Shown here: positions 17,935 through 28,103 of the stretch, one piece after another
Numbering within the stretch: position 1 is the first letter of the stretch
Layout: each line of letters opens with the position of its first letter
NCBI GenBank assembly: GCA_046732465.1
Contig: JBKPND010000034.1
Span: forward strand, 38,488-102,487
Origin: DASUPK01 sp046732465
GTDB lineage: Bacteria > Actinomycetota > Thermoleophilia > Solirubrobacterales > 70-9
Reading direction: 5' to 3'
DNA length: 64,000 nucleotides
Translations under genes and position numbers: made by a program
Notes under the pieces: model-generated
The model's database searches: none
Told to the model about the DNA's origin: nothing
Seen by the model: only the letters and a program-made list of their open reading frames with translations

Positions 17935-18713
17935 ATGGCGGACGAGCTCCTCTACGACGTCAAGGACGGGGTGGCGACGGTCACCCTGAACCGTCCCGAC
18001 CAGCGCAACGCACTCAACGGCGAGCTACTTTCGGCGCTGGTCGAGGCGATGAAGCGCGTCCGGGATGACCAGGAGGTGCGGGCCGTTGTCCTCACCGGCG
18101 CGGGCGACAAGGTCTTCTGCGCCGGCGCCGATTTGGGCGGCTTCGCGGCGGACGCTCCCCTGGTCGACAAGCACTTCGCCTCCGACCTCTTCCTCGATTA
18201 CTTCCGGCTGATGCCGCGGCTCGGCAAGCCCTCGCTCTGCGCCGCCAACGGCCATGTGCTCGCGGGCGGTATGGGCCTCGCCCTCTCCTGCGACCTGCTG
18301 ATCGCGAAGGAGGGCGCGCGGTTCGGGACGCCCGAGATCAACGTTGGCGCGTTCCCCTACATGGTCATGTCGATCATCTACCGCAACGTCCCGCGGAAGA
18401 AGGTCAACGAGATGATGCTCCTGGGGGAGCAGATCTCGGCAGAGCAGGCCGTCGAGTACGGGCTCGCGAACAAGGTCGTCCCGGCGGGCGAGTTCCACGA
18501 CGCCGTCCAGGACTGGGCCGGCAAGCTCGCCTCGAAGAGCCCGGTGCTGATGCGGCTCGGCCACGACGCGATGTACCGCCAGCAGGACATGGCGCTCGAT
18601 GACGCGCTCGAGTACCTGCGCTCACAGCTCTCGCTCACCTTCTCGACCGAGGACATCAAGGAGGGGGTCTCCGCCTTCTTCGAGAAGCGTGAGCCCGAAT
18701 GGAAGGGACACTG

Positions 18714-18714
<1 letters not shown>
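17935..18714 (+). CDS. Enoyl-CoA hydratase/isomerase (crotonase family)
   Basis: A 259-residue crotonase-fold enzyme, first gene of the eight-gene operon. Its N-terminus reads MADELLYDVKDGVATVTLNRPDQ, with the usual CoA-binding and oxyanion-hole segments CAGADLGGF and ANGHVLAGGMGLALSCDLL. The family hydrates or isomerises enoyl-CoA esters. The position of the usual second catalytic Glu is occupied within TPEINVGAFPYM, so activity is plausible but the exact reaction is not fixed. The ATG has no clear Shine-Dalgarno sequence; translation may begin near the 5' end of the message. The stop overlaps the next start (TGATG), so the carboxyltransferase is translationally coupled. Confidence 0.9.
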
Positions 18715-20335
<1,621 letters not shown>

Positions 20336-20339
<4 letters not shown>

Positions 20340-20632
20340 GCGACGGCAACAGGGTCTATCTGGCAAACGAGAATCCCGCCTACGCCGGGGTGGTCAGCTT
20401 CGACGGCGTGGTGTTCGAGGCACTCGGCTTTGCCGATACCACCGTTTACCGGATGCCGATCGAGCTGATCGACGAGGTGGAATTCGACGGCGACTACCTG
20501 AACGTCCTGAGCAACCCCGAAAAGGGCGACTCGTACGGCATCCAGCTGCCGATCAAGCCGAGCGACGAGGAGCGCGCCGCTCTGCAAGAGCTCGCGGACG
20601 CGGTGCGGAGCGCCGCCGGAGGTGGCGGGTGA
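20336..20632 (+). CDS. Small bacterial PH-like protein
   Basis: A 98-residue acidic protein of no recognised family. It overlaps the carboxyltransferase stop by ATGA and the next start by GTGA, so it is a fixed member of the operon. The pattern of short beta-strands (VYRMPIELIDEVEFDGDYL, then YGIQLPI) followed by a C-terminal amphipathic helix (DEERAALQELADAV) resembles bacterial pleckstrin-homology-like domains. It does not resemble the short epsilon subunits of actinobacterial acyl-CoA carboxylases, although its position next to the beta subunit is where one might look. The function is unknown. Confidence 0.75.
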
Positions 20633-21096
20633 AACTCGCCCGGAGGCTGAACAGGTTCCTCGATGGACTCCGTTCCCCGGAGGCGTTCCAGGCGGCAAGT
20701 CGGCCAGGTACCGCACCGGATCTCTCCTCGCTCGCAGGGCACAAGTACGCGCTGCTCGTCAGCTTTCGCCGGTCGGGTGAGCCGATTCCGACGCCGGTTT
20801 GGTTCGGCTTGGACCGCGGACGCGTCTACTTCAATACCCGGTCCCGCAACGCCAAGCTGAAGCGCATCCGGCGCGACCCCCATGTTCGTTTGGGCCCGTG
20901 CAGCTTCCGCGGTAAGCCCATGGGGCCCCTGGCCGAGGGTCGCGCGCGGATCTTGGCCGCGGAGCAGGAGGCGGAGGCTGAGGCCGCGCTGCGTTCAAAT
21001 TACGGCCTGGCCCGCCGCATCTACTACGCGACCCTGGGCGGTCGCGGAGATCCAGCGGTGTACGTGGAAGTAGCCGCCGTCGGAGGCGCCACATGA
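20629..21096 (+). CDS. PPOX-class F420-dependent flavin/deazaflavin-binding oxidoreductase
   Basis: A 155-residue split-barrel protein of the pyridoxamine-phosphate-oxidase-like superfamily, close to the class annotated as F420-dependent in actinobacteria. Diagnostic segments are GEPIPTPVWFGLDRGRVYFN, then AKLKRIRRDPHVRLGPC and a GLARRIYYATLG helix near the C-terminus. It would reduce or bind a small planar substrate with F420 or FMN. It starts at a GTG overlapping the preceding stop (GTGA) and ends overlapping the next start (ATGA). Its role in the acyl-CoA operon is not evident. Confidence 0.82.
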   Translation: MKLARRLNRFLDGLRSPEAFQAASRPGTAPDLSSLAGHKYALLVSFRRSGEPIPTPVWFGLDRGRVYFNTRSRNAKLKRIRRDPHVRLGPCSFRGKPMGPLAEGRARILAAEQEAEAEAALRSNYGLARRIYYATLGGRGDPAVYVEVAAVGGAT

Positions 21097-21986
21097 GCCG
21101 CTTCGAGGACCCGGTGATCATCAGCAACTCGATCTCGGGGGCGATCGCCAACCGGGACCAGTGCCCGGCAATCCCCTACACGCCGGAGGAGTACGCCGCT
21201 GAGGCCAGGCGTGCCGTCGACGAGGGCGCCTCGCAGATCCACATCCACGCCCGCACCCCGGACGGCACGCCCTCCTACGAGATCGAGGACTTCCAGGCGA
21301 TCACCGAGGCGATCCGGGCCGAGGTCGACGACGTGATCATCAACTACTCCACGGGCGCGATCGGGGTGCCGATCGAGAAGCGGCTCGAGTACCTGCGCGC
21401 GCTCCGGCCTGACGTCGCCGCTCTCAACATGAGCTCGATGAACTACGCGAAGTACTCGCGCCGCCGCAAGGACTTCGTCTTCAAGGCCGTCTTCGAGAAC
21501 AGCTTCGACACGATCACGGCCTTCCTCACCGAGATGAACGAGCTCGGGATCCAGCCCGAGCACGAGTGCTTCGACGCCGGGCACGTCGCCAACCTCGATC
21601 CGTTCCTCGACATGGGCCTGCTCGAGCCGCCTCTGCAGATCTCCCTGGTGATGGGGGTGAACGGCGGGATCAGGCCGAACGCGCGGAACGTCGCCTTCAT
21701 GTCCGAGCAGATCCCGGGCGGGGCGGAGGGCCCGAACAACTGGCAGGTGATCGGCGTCTCTCGCGACCAGTGGAAGCTGCTCGCCGCCGCGCTCAACCTC
21801 GGCGGCAACGTCAGGGCCGGGCTCGAGGACAACCTCTACCTGCCGAACGGCGAGATGGCGAAATCCAACGGCGAGCTGATCGCCAAGGCGCGGCAGATGG
21901 CCGAGGACGTCGGTCGCCGCCCCGCCACGGTCGCCGAGGCCCGGGAGCTGCTCGGTGTCCCGAAGCGTGAGGAGGCCAAGGCGTGA
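21093..21986 (+). CDS. BKACE family enzyme (beta-keto acid cleavage, DUF849)
   Basis: A 297-residue TIM-barrel enzyme of the beta-keto acid cleavage (BKACE) family, whose founding member is 3-keto-5-aminohexanoate cleavage enzyme (Kce). These zinc enzymes condense a beta-keto acid with acetyl-CoA to give acetoacetate and a new acyl-CoA. Visible features are the zinc-ligand motif QIHIHARTPDG near residue 49, the ...DVAALNMSSMNY strand, and VMGVNGGIRPNARNV near the C-terminal third. The family is large and most members have unknown beta-keto substrates. The gene overlaps both neighbours by 4 bp, so its product should act with the racemase-like and carboxyltransferase enzymes. Confidence 0.9.
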   Translation: MSRFEDPVIISNSISGAIANRDQCPAIPYTPEEYAAEARRAVDEGASQIHIHARTPDGTPSYEIEDFQAITEAIRAEVDDVIINYSTGAIGVPIEKRLEYLRALRPDVAALNMSSMNYAKYSRRRKDFVFKAVFENSFDTITAFLTEMNELGIQPEHECFDAGHVANLDPFLDMGLLEPPLQISLVMGVNGGIRPNARNVAFMSEQIPGGAEGPNNWQVIGVSRDQWKLLAAALNLGGNVRAGLEDNLYLPNGEMAKSNGELIAKARQMAEDVGRRPATVAEARELLGVPKREEAKA

Positions 21987-23218
21987 GCCGGCCGCTCGAG
22001 GACGTCAAGATCCTCGACCTCACCCGGCTCTTGCCCGGCGGCTTCTGCACGCTGCTGCTCGCCGACCTCGGCGCGGACGTGATCAAGGTCGAGGACACGG
22101 GCCAGGGCGACTACGTGCGCTGGGCCCCGCCCTACTACGGCTCCGACGAGCACACGCCGCTCGGCACCCGCTCGGCGATCTACCTCTCGCTGAACCGCAA
22201 CAAGCGCTCGGTCCGGCTCGATCTCAAGCAGGAGGGCGGCCGCCAGGCGCTGATCAAGCTGGCCGAGTCCGCCGACGTGCTGGTGGAGAGCTTCCGTCCC
22301 GGGGTGCTCGACAACCTCGGTGTCGGCTACGAGGTGCTGCGCCAGGCGAACCCTGCGCTCGTCTACTGCCCGATCACCGGCTACGGCCAGGACGGGCCAA
22401 ATCGCGACCGGGCCGGGCACGACATGAACTACCTGGGGCTGAACGGCGTCCTCGGGCTGACCGGACAGGCGGGTGGCCCGCCGATCCAGTCCGGGGCGCA
22501 GATCGCCGATCTCGGCGGCGGCGGGTTGATGGCGGCTGTCGGGATCCTCGCGGCGCTTCAGGAGGCGCGGCGGGGCGGCGAGGGCCAGATGGTCGACATC
22601 TCGATGACCGACGGCTCCCTCGCCTGGCTGGTGATGGAGGCCGGTCGCTACTTCGGCTCCGGAGAGGTGCCGCAGCGCGGCAACATCATGCTCTCCGGTG
22701 GAATCGTCTGCTACCGGCCCTATGAGGCCGCCGACGGCTGGGTCACCTGCGGCGCGCTTGAGCCGAAGTTCTGGGCTCGGTTCTGCCAGGGAGTCGATCG
22801 GCCGGACCTGATCGAGAAGCAATTCGAGAAGCCCGGATCCGAGGCCCACCAGCAGATCGCCGACGTCTTCAAGACGAAGACGCGCGCCGAGTGGAAGGCG
22901 TTCAACGACGAGCACGACGCGATGATCGAGCCGGTTCTCGATCTCGACGAGGCGCTCGAGTCCGAGCTCGTCCACGAGCGCGAGATGGTCGTCTCCTACG
23001 AGCAGCCCGAAATGGGTGAGATCAAGCAGCTCGGCTTCCCGATCAAGCTCTCGCGAACGCCGGCGGGCATCGAGCGGCCGGCGCCCGCCCTCGGCGAGCA
23101 CACCGCGGAGGTGCTCGCTGACGCGGGCTATTCCGCGGAGGAGATCCAGGCCCTGGAGGAGTCAGGGGCGGCGAAGGGCCCCGAGGCCGGCCAGCCGCAG
23201 GAGCAGTTCCTGGCATGA
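21983..23218 (+). CDS. Class III CoA-transferase superfamily; alpha-methylacyl-CoA racemase-like
   Basis: A 411-residue protein of the CaiB/BaiF/AMACR superfamily. The superfamily contains CoA transferases and alpha-methylacyl-CoA racemases. Here the racemase signature is visible: GYGQDGPNRDRAGHDMNYL contains His146, and IADLGGGGLM contains Asp176. The 30-residue separation equals that of the His126/Asp156 pair of the mycobacterial racemase MCR. True transferases instead use an Asp nucleophile in a different motif. I therefore favour racemisation of a 2-methylacyl-CoA, but superfamily motifs can mislead. Its GTG start overlaps the BKACE stop, and its stop overlaps the MerR start. Confidence 0.85.
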   Translation: MSRPLEDVKILDLTRLLPGGFCTLLLADLGADVIKVEDTGQGDYVRWAPPYYGSDEHTPLGTRSAIYLSLNRNKRSVRLDLKQEGGRQALIKLAESADVLVESFRPGVLDNLGVGYEVLRQANPALVYCPITGYGQDGPNRDRAGHDMNYLGLNGVLGLTGQAGGPPIQSGAQIADLGGGGLMAAVGILAALQEARRGGEGQMVDISMTDGSLAWLVMEAGRYFGSGEVPQRGNIMLSGGIVCYRPYEAADGWVTCGALEPKFWARFCQGVDRPDLIEKQFEKPGSEAHQQIADVFKTKTRAEWKAFNDEHDAMIEPVLDLDEALESELVHEREMVVSYEQPEMGEIKQLGFPIKLSRTPAGIERPAPALGEHTAEVLADAGYSAEEIQALEESGAAKGPEAGQPQEQFLA

Positions 23219-23949
23219 GCGCAGCAGAGGCACAGAGTGAGGAGATGCTTCGCATGGGCGAGCTCGCGCGGGCGTCCGGCGTCTCGGCGGCCACGATCAA
23301 GCACTACCTGCGCGAGGGCCTGCTTCCTGAGCCCGTCAAGACCTCCCGCAACATGGCCTACTACCCCGCCGACTTCGTCGACCGAATCCGCATGATCAAG
23401 CAGCTTCAGGAGGAGCGCTACATGCCCCTGCGGGTGATCAAGGACCTGCTCGAGGAGGATCCCGATCGCGCCAGGGCGCTGATCGAGCTCGGGGACAAGC
23501 TGCTCGAGCACGCGCTCGCCGGCGAGAGTGAGCGGGTCAGCGCCGCCGAGGTGCGCCACCGCTACGACCTACCCCAGGACGTGCTCGACCGGCTCGCCGA
23601 GCTCGACGTGCTCACCCCGGACAAGAAGGGCTATTCGCCGACCGACGTCCGCATCGTCGAGGCGATCAGCCGCTTCCGAGCCGGGGGCTATGAGGAGCGG
23701 ATCGGCTTCACCGTCTACGACACCCTGCGCTACAAGGAATCGATGGCCGACCTGGTGAAGCAGGAGGTCGACGTGCTGATGGAACGGCTCGCGGGGGAGA
23801 TGGACCCCGATCAGGCGATGGCGCTGATCGAGGCCGGGAACCAGCCGCTCAACGACCTGCTCGCCGCCATGCACACCAAGGCGCTCGTGGCGGAGCTCGA
23901 GCGCCGCCGCGGCTCCTCCGATTCCGGCGGCAACAGCGGCGGCGACTAG
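23215..23949 (+). CDS. MerR-family transcriptional regulator
   Basis: A 244-residue regulator with an N-terminal MerR winged helix (MGELARASGVSAATIKHYL, then the wing residues NMAYY and the dimerisation helix RIRMIKQLQEERYMPL). A ~150-residue C-terminal domain is much longer than in small metal-sensing MerR proteins and lacks a Cys-rich metal loop, which points to an organic ligand. It overlaps the preceding gene by ATGA. Co-transcription with the catabolic genes suggests it senses a pathway substrate such as an acyl-CoA and controls this operon. That is inference; no operator was identified with confidence. Confidence 0.88.
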   Translation: MSAAEAQSEEMLRMGELARASGVSAATIKHYLREGLLPEPVKTSRNMAYYPADFVDRIRMIKQLQEERYMPLRVIKDLLEEDPDRARALIELGDKLLEHALAGESERVSAAEVRHRYDLPQDVLDRLAELDVLTPDKKGYSPTDVRIVEAISRFRAGGYEERIGFTVYDTLRYKESMADLVKQEVDVLMERLAGEMDPDQAMALIEAGNQPLNDLLAAMHTKALVAELERRRGSSDSGGNSGGD

Positions 23950-23955
23950 CGCGCG

Positions 23956-24561
23956 GTGGCGCAGCTCGCCCTCGCGATGCTCGCGGTTTTCTTCGGGCTC
24001 GCGGGCTTGGTCCGAATCGCGATCCAGTGGCGCCGGACTGGCAAGACAGGCCTGATCGGCCTCCGCCGCGACGCCGGCCCCCTCGATTGGCTAAGCGGGA
24101 TCCTCTTCGTCGCTGGGATGGCGATCGGGATCGCATCGCCGGTACTGGTCCTGAACGATGTCCTCGATCCGATCTCGGCGGTGGACACCGACGCGCTGCA
24201 CGCACTCGGCATCGTGCTGGCCGCCGCGGGCGGTCTGGCGGTCTTTGCCGCGCAGCTCGGCATGGGGGAGTCATGGCGGATCGGGGTCAGCGATGAGGAG
24301 CGGACAGATCTGGTGACCGGCGGGTGGTTCTCACTGGTCCGCAACCCGATCTACGCCGCGATGATCGCCGGTTGGACCGGGCTTGCCCTGATGGTCCCCA
24401 CCTGGCTGGGGATCGTGGCGATCGCCGTGGTCTTCCTCGGCCTCGAGCTACAGGTCCGGGCCGTCGAAGAGCCGTACCTGGTCCGAACACATGGCACGGA
24501 ATATGGGGCTTACGCCTCTCGCGTTGGCCGCTTCATCCCCGGCGTCGGGCGACTCAAGTGA
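23956..24561 (+). CDS. Isoprenylcysteine-methyltransferase-like membrane protein
   Basis: A 201-residue integral membrane protein of the ICMT/phospholipid-methyltransferase superfamily. It has four or five TM segments and the superfamily C-terminal signature LVTGGWFSLVRNPIYAAMI, followed by LVRTHGTEYGAYASRVGRFIP, which forms the SAM-binding region in related enzymes. Bacterial members methylate lipids or small lipophilic compounds and most have unknown substrates. It starts at a GTG 6 bp after the MerR stop and is the last gene before a strong terminator, so it belongs to the operon. Confidence 0.8.
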   Translation: MAQLALAMLAVFFGLAGLVRIAIQWRRTGKTGLIGLRRDAGPLDWLSGILFVAGMAIGIASPVLVLNDVLDPISAVDTDALHALGIVLAAAGGLAVFAAQLGMGESWRIGVSDEERTDLVTGGWFSLVRNPIYAAMIAGWTGLALMVPTWLGIVAIAVVFLGLELQVRAVEEPYLVRTHGTEYGAYASRVGRFIPGVGRLK

Positions 24562-24564
24562 TCG

Positions 24565-24606
24565 GTTGGTGAGTTCCTCACGGACGGGCGTGAGTAACTC
24601 GCCAAC
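24565..24606. terminator. Bidirectional terminator between convergent genes
   Basis: 18-bp inverted repeat with two mismatches (left arm GTTGGTGAGTTCCTCACG) and a 6-nt loop GACGGG. It fills the gap between the stop of the methyltransferase (+) and the stop of the epimerase (-) exactly. It lacks a run of T. Confidence 0.8.
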
Positions 24607-25581
24607 TCAGTCCTCGAGCAGGCCCATCGAGTGCAGGGTCCGGCGCACCCCTTCATCGAGGGGTGTCGTTTCCCAGCCGAGCTCCCGCTGTGCCTTCGAC
24701 GAATCCGGCCTCGCCTGCCAGAGGATGTATTCGAGCTGGCCCTTGGGGAGCAGCGGAGGGCGCCGGATGACCCGCGAGATCCCCGCGCCGACGGCGGCCA
24801 CGCCCTTCGCGACCGGGACCGGCATCGTCGGCGGGACCCGGCCGCGCCCGGCGATCCGCTTGGCCGTCTCGGCCAGCTCGCGGAAGTCCGCGTAGCCGTC
24901 GGCCAGGATGTAGCGATCGCCGTCGTTCCCCTTCTCGGCGGCGAGCAGGTGGCCGGCGGCCACCCCGTCGACGAAGGCGTAGCCCGTCCCACCCGGCGGC
25001 ACCGCCGGAAGACGCTTGCGCACCACCGGCTCGAACACCTGGTTCTCGAACGATGGGGTGGGCGACGGCGTCGGGCCGTAGACGCCGGAGGGGTTGAGGA
25101 TCACGACCTCCATGCCCTGCCGCTCGGCGAGCACCAGCTCCTCGGCGCGCTGCTTGGAGCGCTCGTACGCCGTTCCCTTTGGATAGTCCGCGACCTTGGT
25201 CTCGTCGAACTGCTCACCGGTCTCGGCGTGGAAGACGTCGTGGGTGGAGGTGTGGATGAAGCGCCTGACGCCCGCCCGCCTCGCCGCGCCCGCTAGCGCG
25301 CCGCTGCCCACGGCGTTGACCCGGTCGAAGATCGCCTCGTCCTTGACCCACTGCTCCGGCATTCCCATGGCGTTGAAGACCAGCTCGCAGCCCTCGACGG
25401 CCGCGGCGAGGCTGTCGGCATCCGTGGCGTCGCCCGGGGTCGGCTCTACGCCGGCCGGCAGGATGGTCGCCGCGCGCTTCGGGTCGCGGACGAGGGCGCG
25501 GACCTGCTCGCCTCGCTCCAGCAGCGCCAACGCGATGGCATGGCCGACCTTGCCGGTGGCGCCGGTGACCAGGACGCGCAT
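24607..25581 (-). CDS. NAD-dependent epimerase/dehydratase (extended SDR)
   Basis: A 324-residue extended short-chain dehydrogenase. The Rossmann motif is VTGATGKVGHAIALAL at residues 4-19, with Arg residues after beta2 (VRDPKRA) suggesting NADP use. The active site has Ser/Thr in FIHTSTHDVF and the Tyr-xxx-Lys motif in AYERSKQRAEE. The C-terminal half resembles dihydroflavonol-reductase-like and sterol-dehydrogenase-like members that act on ketones of sterols or sugars. It starts 9 bp downstream of the mechanosensitive channel gene on the same strand, so they are probably co-transcribed. Confidence 0.85.
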   Translation of the reverse strand: MRVLVTGATGKVGHAIALALLERGEQVRALVRDPKRAATILPAGVEPTPGDATDADSLAAAVEGCELVFNAMGMPEQWVKDEAIFDRVNAVGSGALAGAARRAGVRRFIHTSTHDVFHAETGEQFDETKVADYPKGTAYERSKQRAEELVLAERQGMEVVILNPSGVYGPTPSPTPSFENQVFEPVVRKRLPAVPPGGTGYAFVDGVAAGHLLAAEKGNDGDRYILADGYADFRELAETAKRIAGRGRVPPTMPVPVAKGVAAVGAGISRVIRRPPLLPKGQLEYILWQARPDSSKAQRELGWETTPLDEGVRRTLHSMGLLED

Positions 25582-25590
25582 CGGCGCATC

Positions 25591-26568
25591 CTATGTCGGG
25601 CCAGGCCCTCCATTGCCGTTGCCCTGCCGGCCACCGTTGCGGCCTTGGTTGGATTCCGCGTCGGCGCCGTCGCTGCTGCGGACGCCCGCGAGGACCTCCT
25701 CGGCGAGCTTCGCGCCGTCAGGCGGGTTCAACGGCGTCGCCACGATGCGGACCACGACGTCGTCGCGATCGAGCTCCTCAACGCCGATGTGCGGTGGGTA
25801 GCGGAGCGGCACCGTGATCTCGTCCTCGATCATCTCCTGCACCTCGCGCGGGCTGGTCTCGGCCCCGAAGCGCGCCCGGAACTCGACTCGCTCGGGCTCT
25901 CGCAGAGGGGTGACGGCGCACTGGATCAGGACTCCATTGGGCACCAGGATGCGATCGGCGCCGCTGACCAGCGTCGTGTAGAAGAGCCCGAGCTGCCCGA
26001 CCACGCCCTCGACCTGCCCGGCGAGCGGTCCGGCCTGCAGCCTGACCCGCTCTCCCACCCGGAAGGGACGGTTGGTGATCAGTACCAGGCCGGCGAGCAT
26101 GTTGCCCAGCGTCTGCTGGGCGGCGAGACCGATCACGACCGCGGTGAACCCGCCGCCGATCGCGAGCGTGCCCGCCTCAAGCCCGGCGATCCGAAGGGCG
26201 ACGACCGTGGCCAGCACGATCGTCAGCAAGCGGAGCATGAAGCCGACGGTTCCGGCGGTCCCCGGCTCCAGCCGGCGATAGAGCATCGGGGCGAAGCCGC
26301 GGGCAAGCGATCGGGCGAGACCCCAGCCCAGGAGGACGAGGAGGATGACCGTTGCGACCCGAACCTCCGGCCCATAGCCCGGGAACAGGGTCTTTCGCTC
26401 TGTGAAGGCGAAGAGGACGGCCGCGATCAGCACGACGATCACCAGTGCGCCCCCCTTGCTGCGCCGGGCGGCGGCTGGATCGATCTCGGAGCCCAATCCG
26501 ACCTCGCGCCATACCTGGGTGCGCGACTCGAAGGCCGAGCGCGTGCGTGGAAGCAGCCGTCGAAGCAT
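25591..26568 (-). CDS. Small-conductance mechanosensitive channel (MscS family)
   Basis: A 325-residue MscS-family channel that opens on membrane tension during osmotic downshock. Three or four TM segments occupy residues 40-175. The pore helix TM3 has the family Gly/Ala pattern (AIGGGFTAVVIGLAAQQ, then TLGNMLAGLVLITNRPF). The cytoplasmic beta-domain follows with VGERVRLQAGPLAGQVEGVV and LVPNGVLIQ. The C-terminal ~35 residues are Gly/Asn/Gln-rich and probably disordered. It is divergent from the nitrilase gene with 60 bp between the starts. Confidence 0.9.
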   Translation of the reverse strand: MLRRLLPRTRSAFESRTQVWREVGLGSEIDPAAARRSKGGALVIVVLIAAVLFAFTERKTLFPGYGPEVRVATVILLVLLGWGLARSLARGFAPMLYRRLEPGTAGTVGFMLRLLTIVLATVVALRIAGLEAGTLAIGGGFTAVVIGLAAQQTLGNMLAGLVLITNRPFRVGERVRLQAGPLAGQVEGVVGQLGLFYTTLVSGADRILVPNGVLIQCAVTPLREPERVEFRARFGAETSPREVQEMIEDEITVPLRYPPHIGVEELDRDDVVVRIVATPLNPPDGAKLAEEVLAGVRSSDGADAESNQGRNGGRQGNGNGGPGPT

Positions 26569-26609
26569 CTGGCGTCGCTTACCCGCTGATCAGTCGCTTA
26601 CCCTCTAGA

Positions 26610-26625
26610 TTGACTGGTCAGTCAA
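26610..26625. promoter_or_regulatory. TetR-type operator upstream of nitrilase-TetR-hydrolase operon
   Basis: TTGACTG-GT-CAGTCAA, a perfect 7-bp inverted repeat with a 2-nt spacer, ending 3 bp before the nitrilase ATG and 41 bp from the MscS start. Half-sites of this type are common for TetR regulators, and a TetR gene is the second gene of this operon, so autoregulation is likely. The site would overlap the start region of the message. Confidence 0.6.
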
Positions 26626-26628
26626 CCG

Positions 26629-27465
26629 ATGCGCGCCGCCGCCGTACAGCTCAATTCGACCGACCACTACGAGCGCAATCTCGAGGTCGCCGAGCGGCTG
26701 GTTCGCGCGGCCGCGGGGGACGGGGCGGAGCTGGTGGTACTGCCCGAGAAGTGGACCGTTCTCGGCCCTCCGGAGTCGATTCGGTCCCGCGCGGAGCCGA
26801 TAGACGGCCCCTCCCTGAGCGCGGCCGCCGGATGGGCGCGCGAGCTCAGCATCTTCCTGGTGGCGGGCAGCGTGCCCGAGCTGGTTCCGGACCAGGAGAA
26901 GCTCGCCAACACCTCCGTCATGTTCGGGCCCGGCGGCGAGCGGCTCGCCGTCTACCGCAAGATCCACATGTTCGACGTCGAGGTCGCGGACGTCTCCTAC
27001 CGGGAGTCGGAGATCGAGGAGGCCGGCGATCAGATCTCAGTCGGCGATGCGAACGGGACGAAGGTCGGGCTGACCATCTGTTACGACCTGCGCTTCCCCG
27101 AGCTCTACCGGATCCTCGCGCTCCGGGGCGCTCGCGTGATCACCGTCCCGTCCGCGTTCACCGAGCGCACCGGACGAGACCACTGGGAGGTGCTGATCCG
27201 GGCCCGCGCGATCGAGGACCAGGTCTTTCTGGTGGCGGCGGGCCAGATCGGTTTCGCCCCGCCGCACTACCGCAGCTTCGGACGCTCGATGATCGTCGAC
27301 CCGTGGGGTGTGGTACTGGCGCAGGCGCCCGACACGGAGTGCTTCGTCTCGGCCGACCTTGACTTCTCCCTCCAGGACGAAACGCGTGAGAAGCTGCCCT
27401 CCCTCCGCCACCGGCGGCCCGAGGCCTATCGCTGGCCCGAGGACGCCCTCGTGGGGGCGCCCTGA
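26629..27465 (+). CDS. Carbon-nitrogen hydrolase (nitrilase superfamily)
   Basis: A 278-residue amidase of the nitrilase superfamily, probably of the omega-amidase/NIT type. The catalytic triad is visible: Glu40 in VVLPEKW, Lys111 in YRKIHMFD and the nucleophile Cys151 in GLTICYDLRFPELYR. The length and the closing GVVLAQAPDTE segment fit the family. It would hydrolyse the amide of a small substrate in the cytoplasm. The ATG at 26629 has no Shine-Dalgarno sequence and follows a palindromic operator by 3 bp, so the message is probably leaderless or nearly so. The next gene starts within its stop codon. Confidence 0.9.
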   Translation: MRAAAVQLNSTDHYERNLEVAERLVRAAAGDGAELVVLPEKWTVLGPPESIRSRAEPIDGPSLSAAAGWARELSIFLVAGSVPELVPDQEKLANTSVMFGPGGERLAVYRKIHMFDVEVADVSYRESEIEEAGDQISVGDANGTKVGLTICYDLRFPELYRILALRGARVITVPSAFTERTGRDHWEVLIRARAIEDQVFLVAAGQIGFAPPHYRSFGRSMIVDPWGVVLAQAPDTECFVSADLDFSLQDETREKLPSLRHRRPEAYRWPEDALVGAP

Positions 27466-28094
27466 TGGCCCAGGCTCAGGCCCCGGCCCCGGACAAGCGC
27501 CGCGCCATCCTCGACGCCGCGATCACGGTGTTCGCCCGCCAGGGCTTTCACTCGGCGCGGGTCTCCGATGTCGCGACCGAGGCCGGCGTCGCCTACGGCC
27601 TCGTCTACCACTACTTCAACTCGAAGGACCAGATGCTCAACGAGCTCTTCACGGAGCGCTGGGCGCTGCTGGTCGAGGCGAGTCAGGAGATCCGCGCCAG
27701 CGATGACCCGCCGCGCGAGAAGCTCGCCGGCGTCGCCAACTTCATCATCGAGTCCTACCGGCACGAGCCCGAGCTGATGAAGGTGATCATCGTCGAGGTC
27801 ACAAGGGCGGCCAACTCCTTCGGCAGGACCCACCTCCCCGAGATCCGGAAGGCCTATGACCTCGTCGCCGAGATCGTCTCCGATGCGCAAGCCAAGAGCG
27901 AGTTCCGCGACGACGTCGACCCCAACTTCGCGGCGATGGTCTTCTACGGTGCGATCGAGCAGCTCCTCACCGGCTGGATCTTCGGCTCCATCCCGGGCAC
28001 GGACGCGGACTACGAGCGCGCCAAGCAGCTGGTGATCGGCACGATCTGCGACGGCCTCGAGCCGCGGCCGGTCAGCGACGCCGTGGCAGGCTGA
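27465..28094 (+). CDS. TetR/AcrR-family transcriptional repressor
   Basis: A 209-residue regulator. The N-terminal helix-turn-helix (residues ~15-60) reads ILDAAITVFARQGFHSARV, then VATEAGVAYGLVYHYFNSKDQ, a textbook TetR DNA-binding domain. The C-terminal ligand domain resembles that of FadR/AcrR-type regulators of fatty-acid metabolism (MVFYGAIEQLLTGWIFG). Its ATG overlaps the nitrilase stop. The palindrome at 26610-26625 in front of the operon is the obvious candidate target. The ligand is unknown. Confidence 0.9.
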   Translation: MAQAQAPAPDKRRAILDAAITVFARQGFHSARVSDVATEAGVAYGLVYHYFNSKDQMLNELFTERWALLVEASQEIRASDDPPREKLAGVANFIIESYRHEPELMKVIIVEVTRAANSFGRTHLPEIRKAYDLVAEIVSDAQAKSEFRDDVDPNFAAMVFYGAIEQLLTGWIFGSIPGTDADYERAKQLVIGTICDGLEPRPVSDAVAG

Positions 28095-28103
28095 CGCGAC
28101 CGT

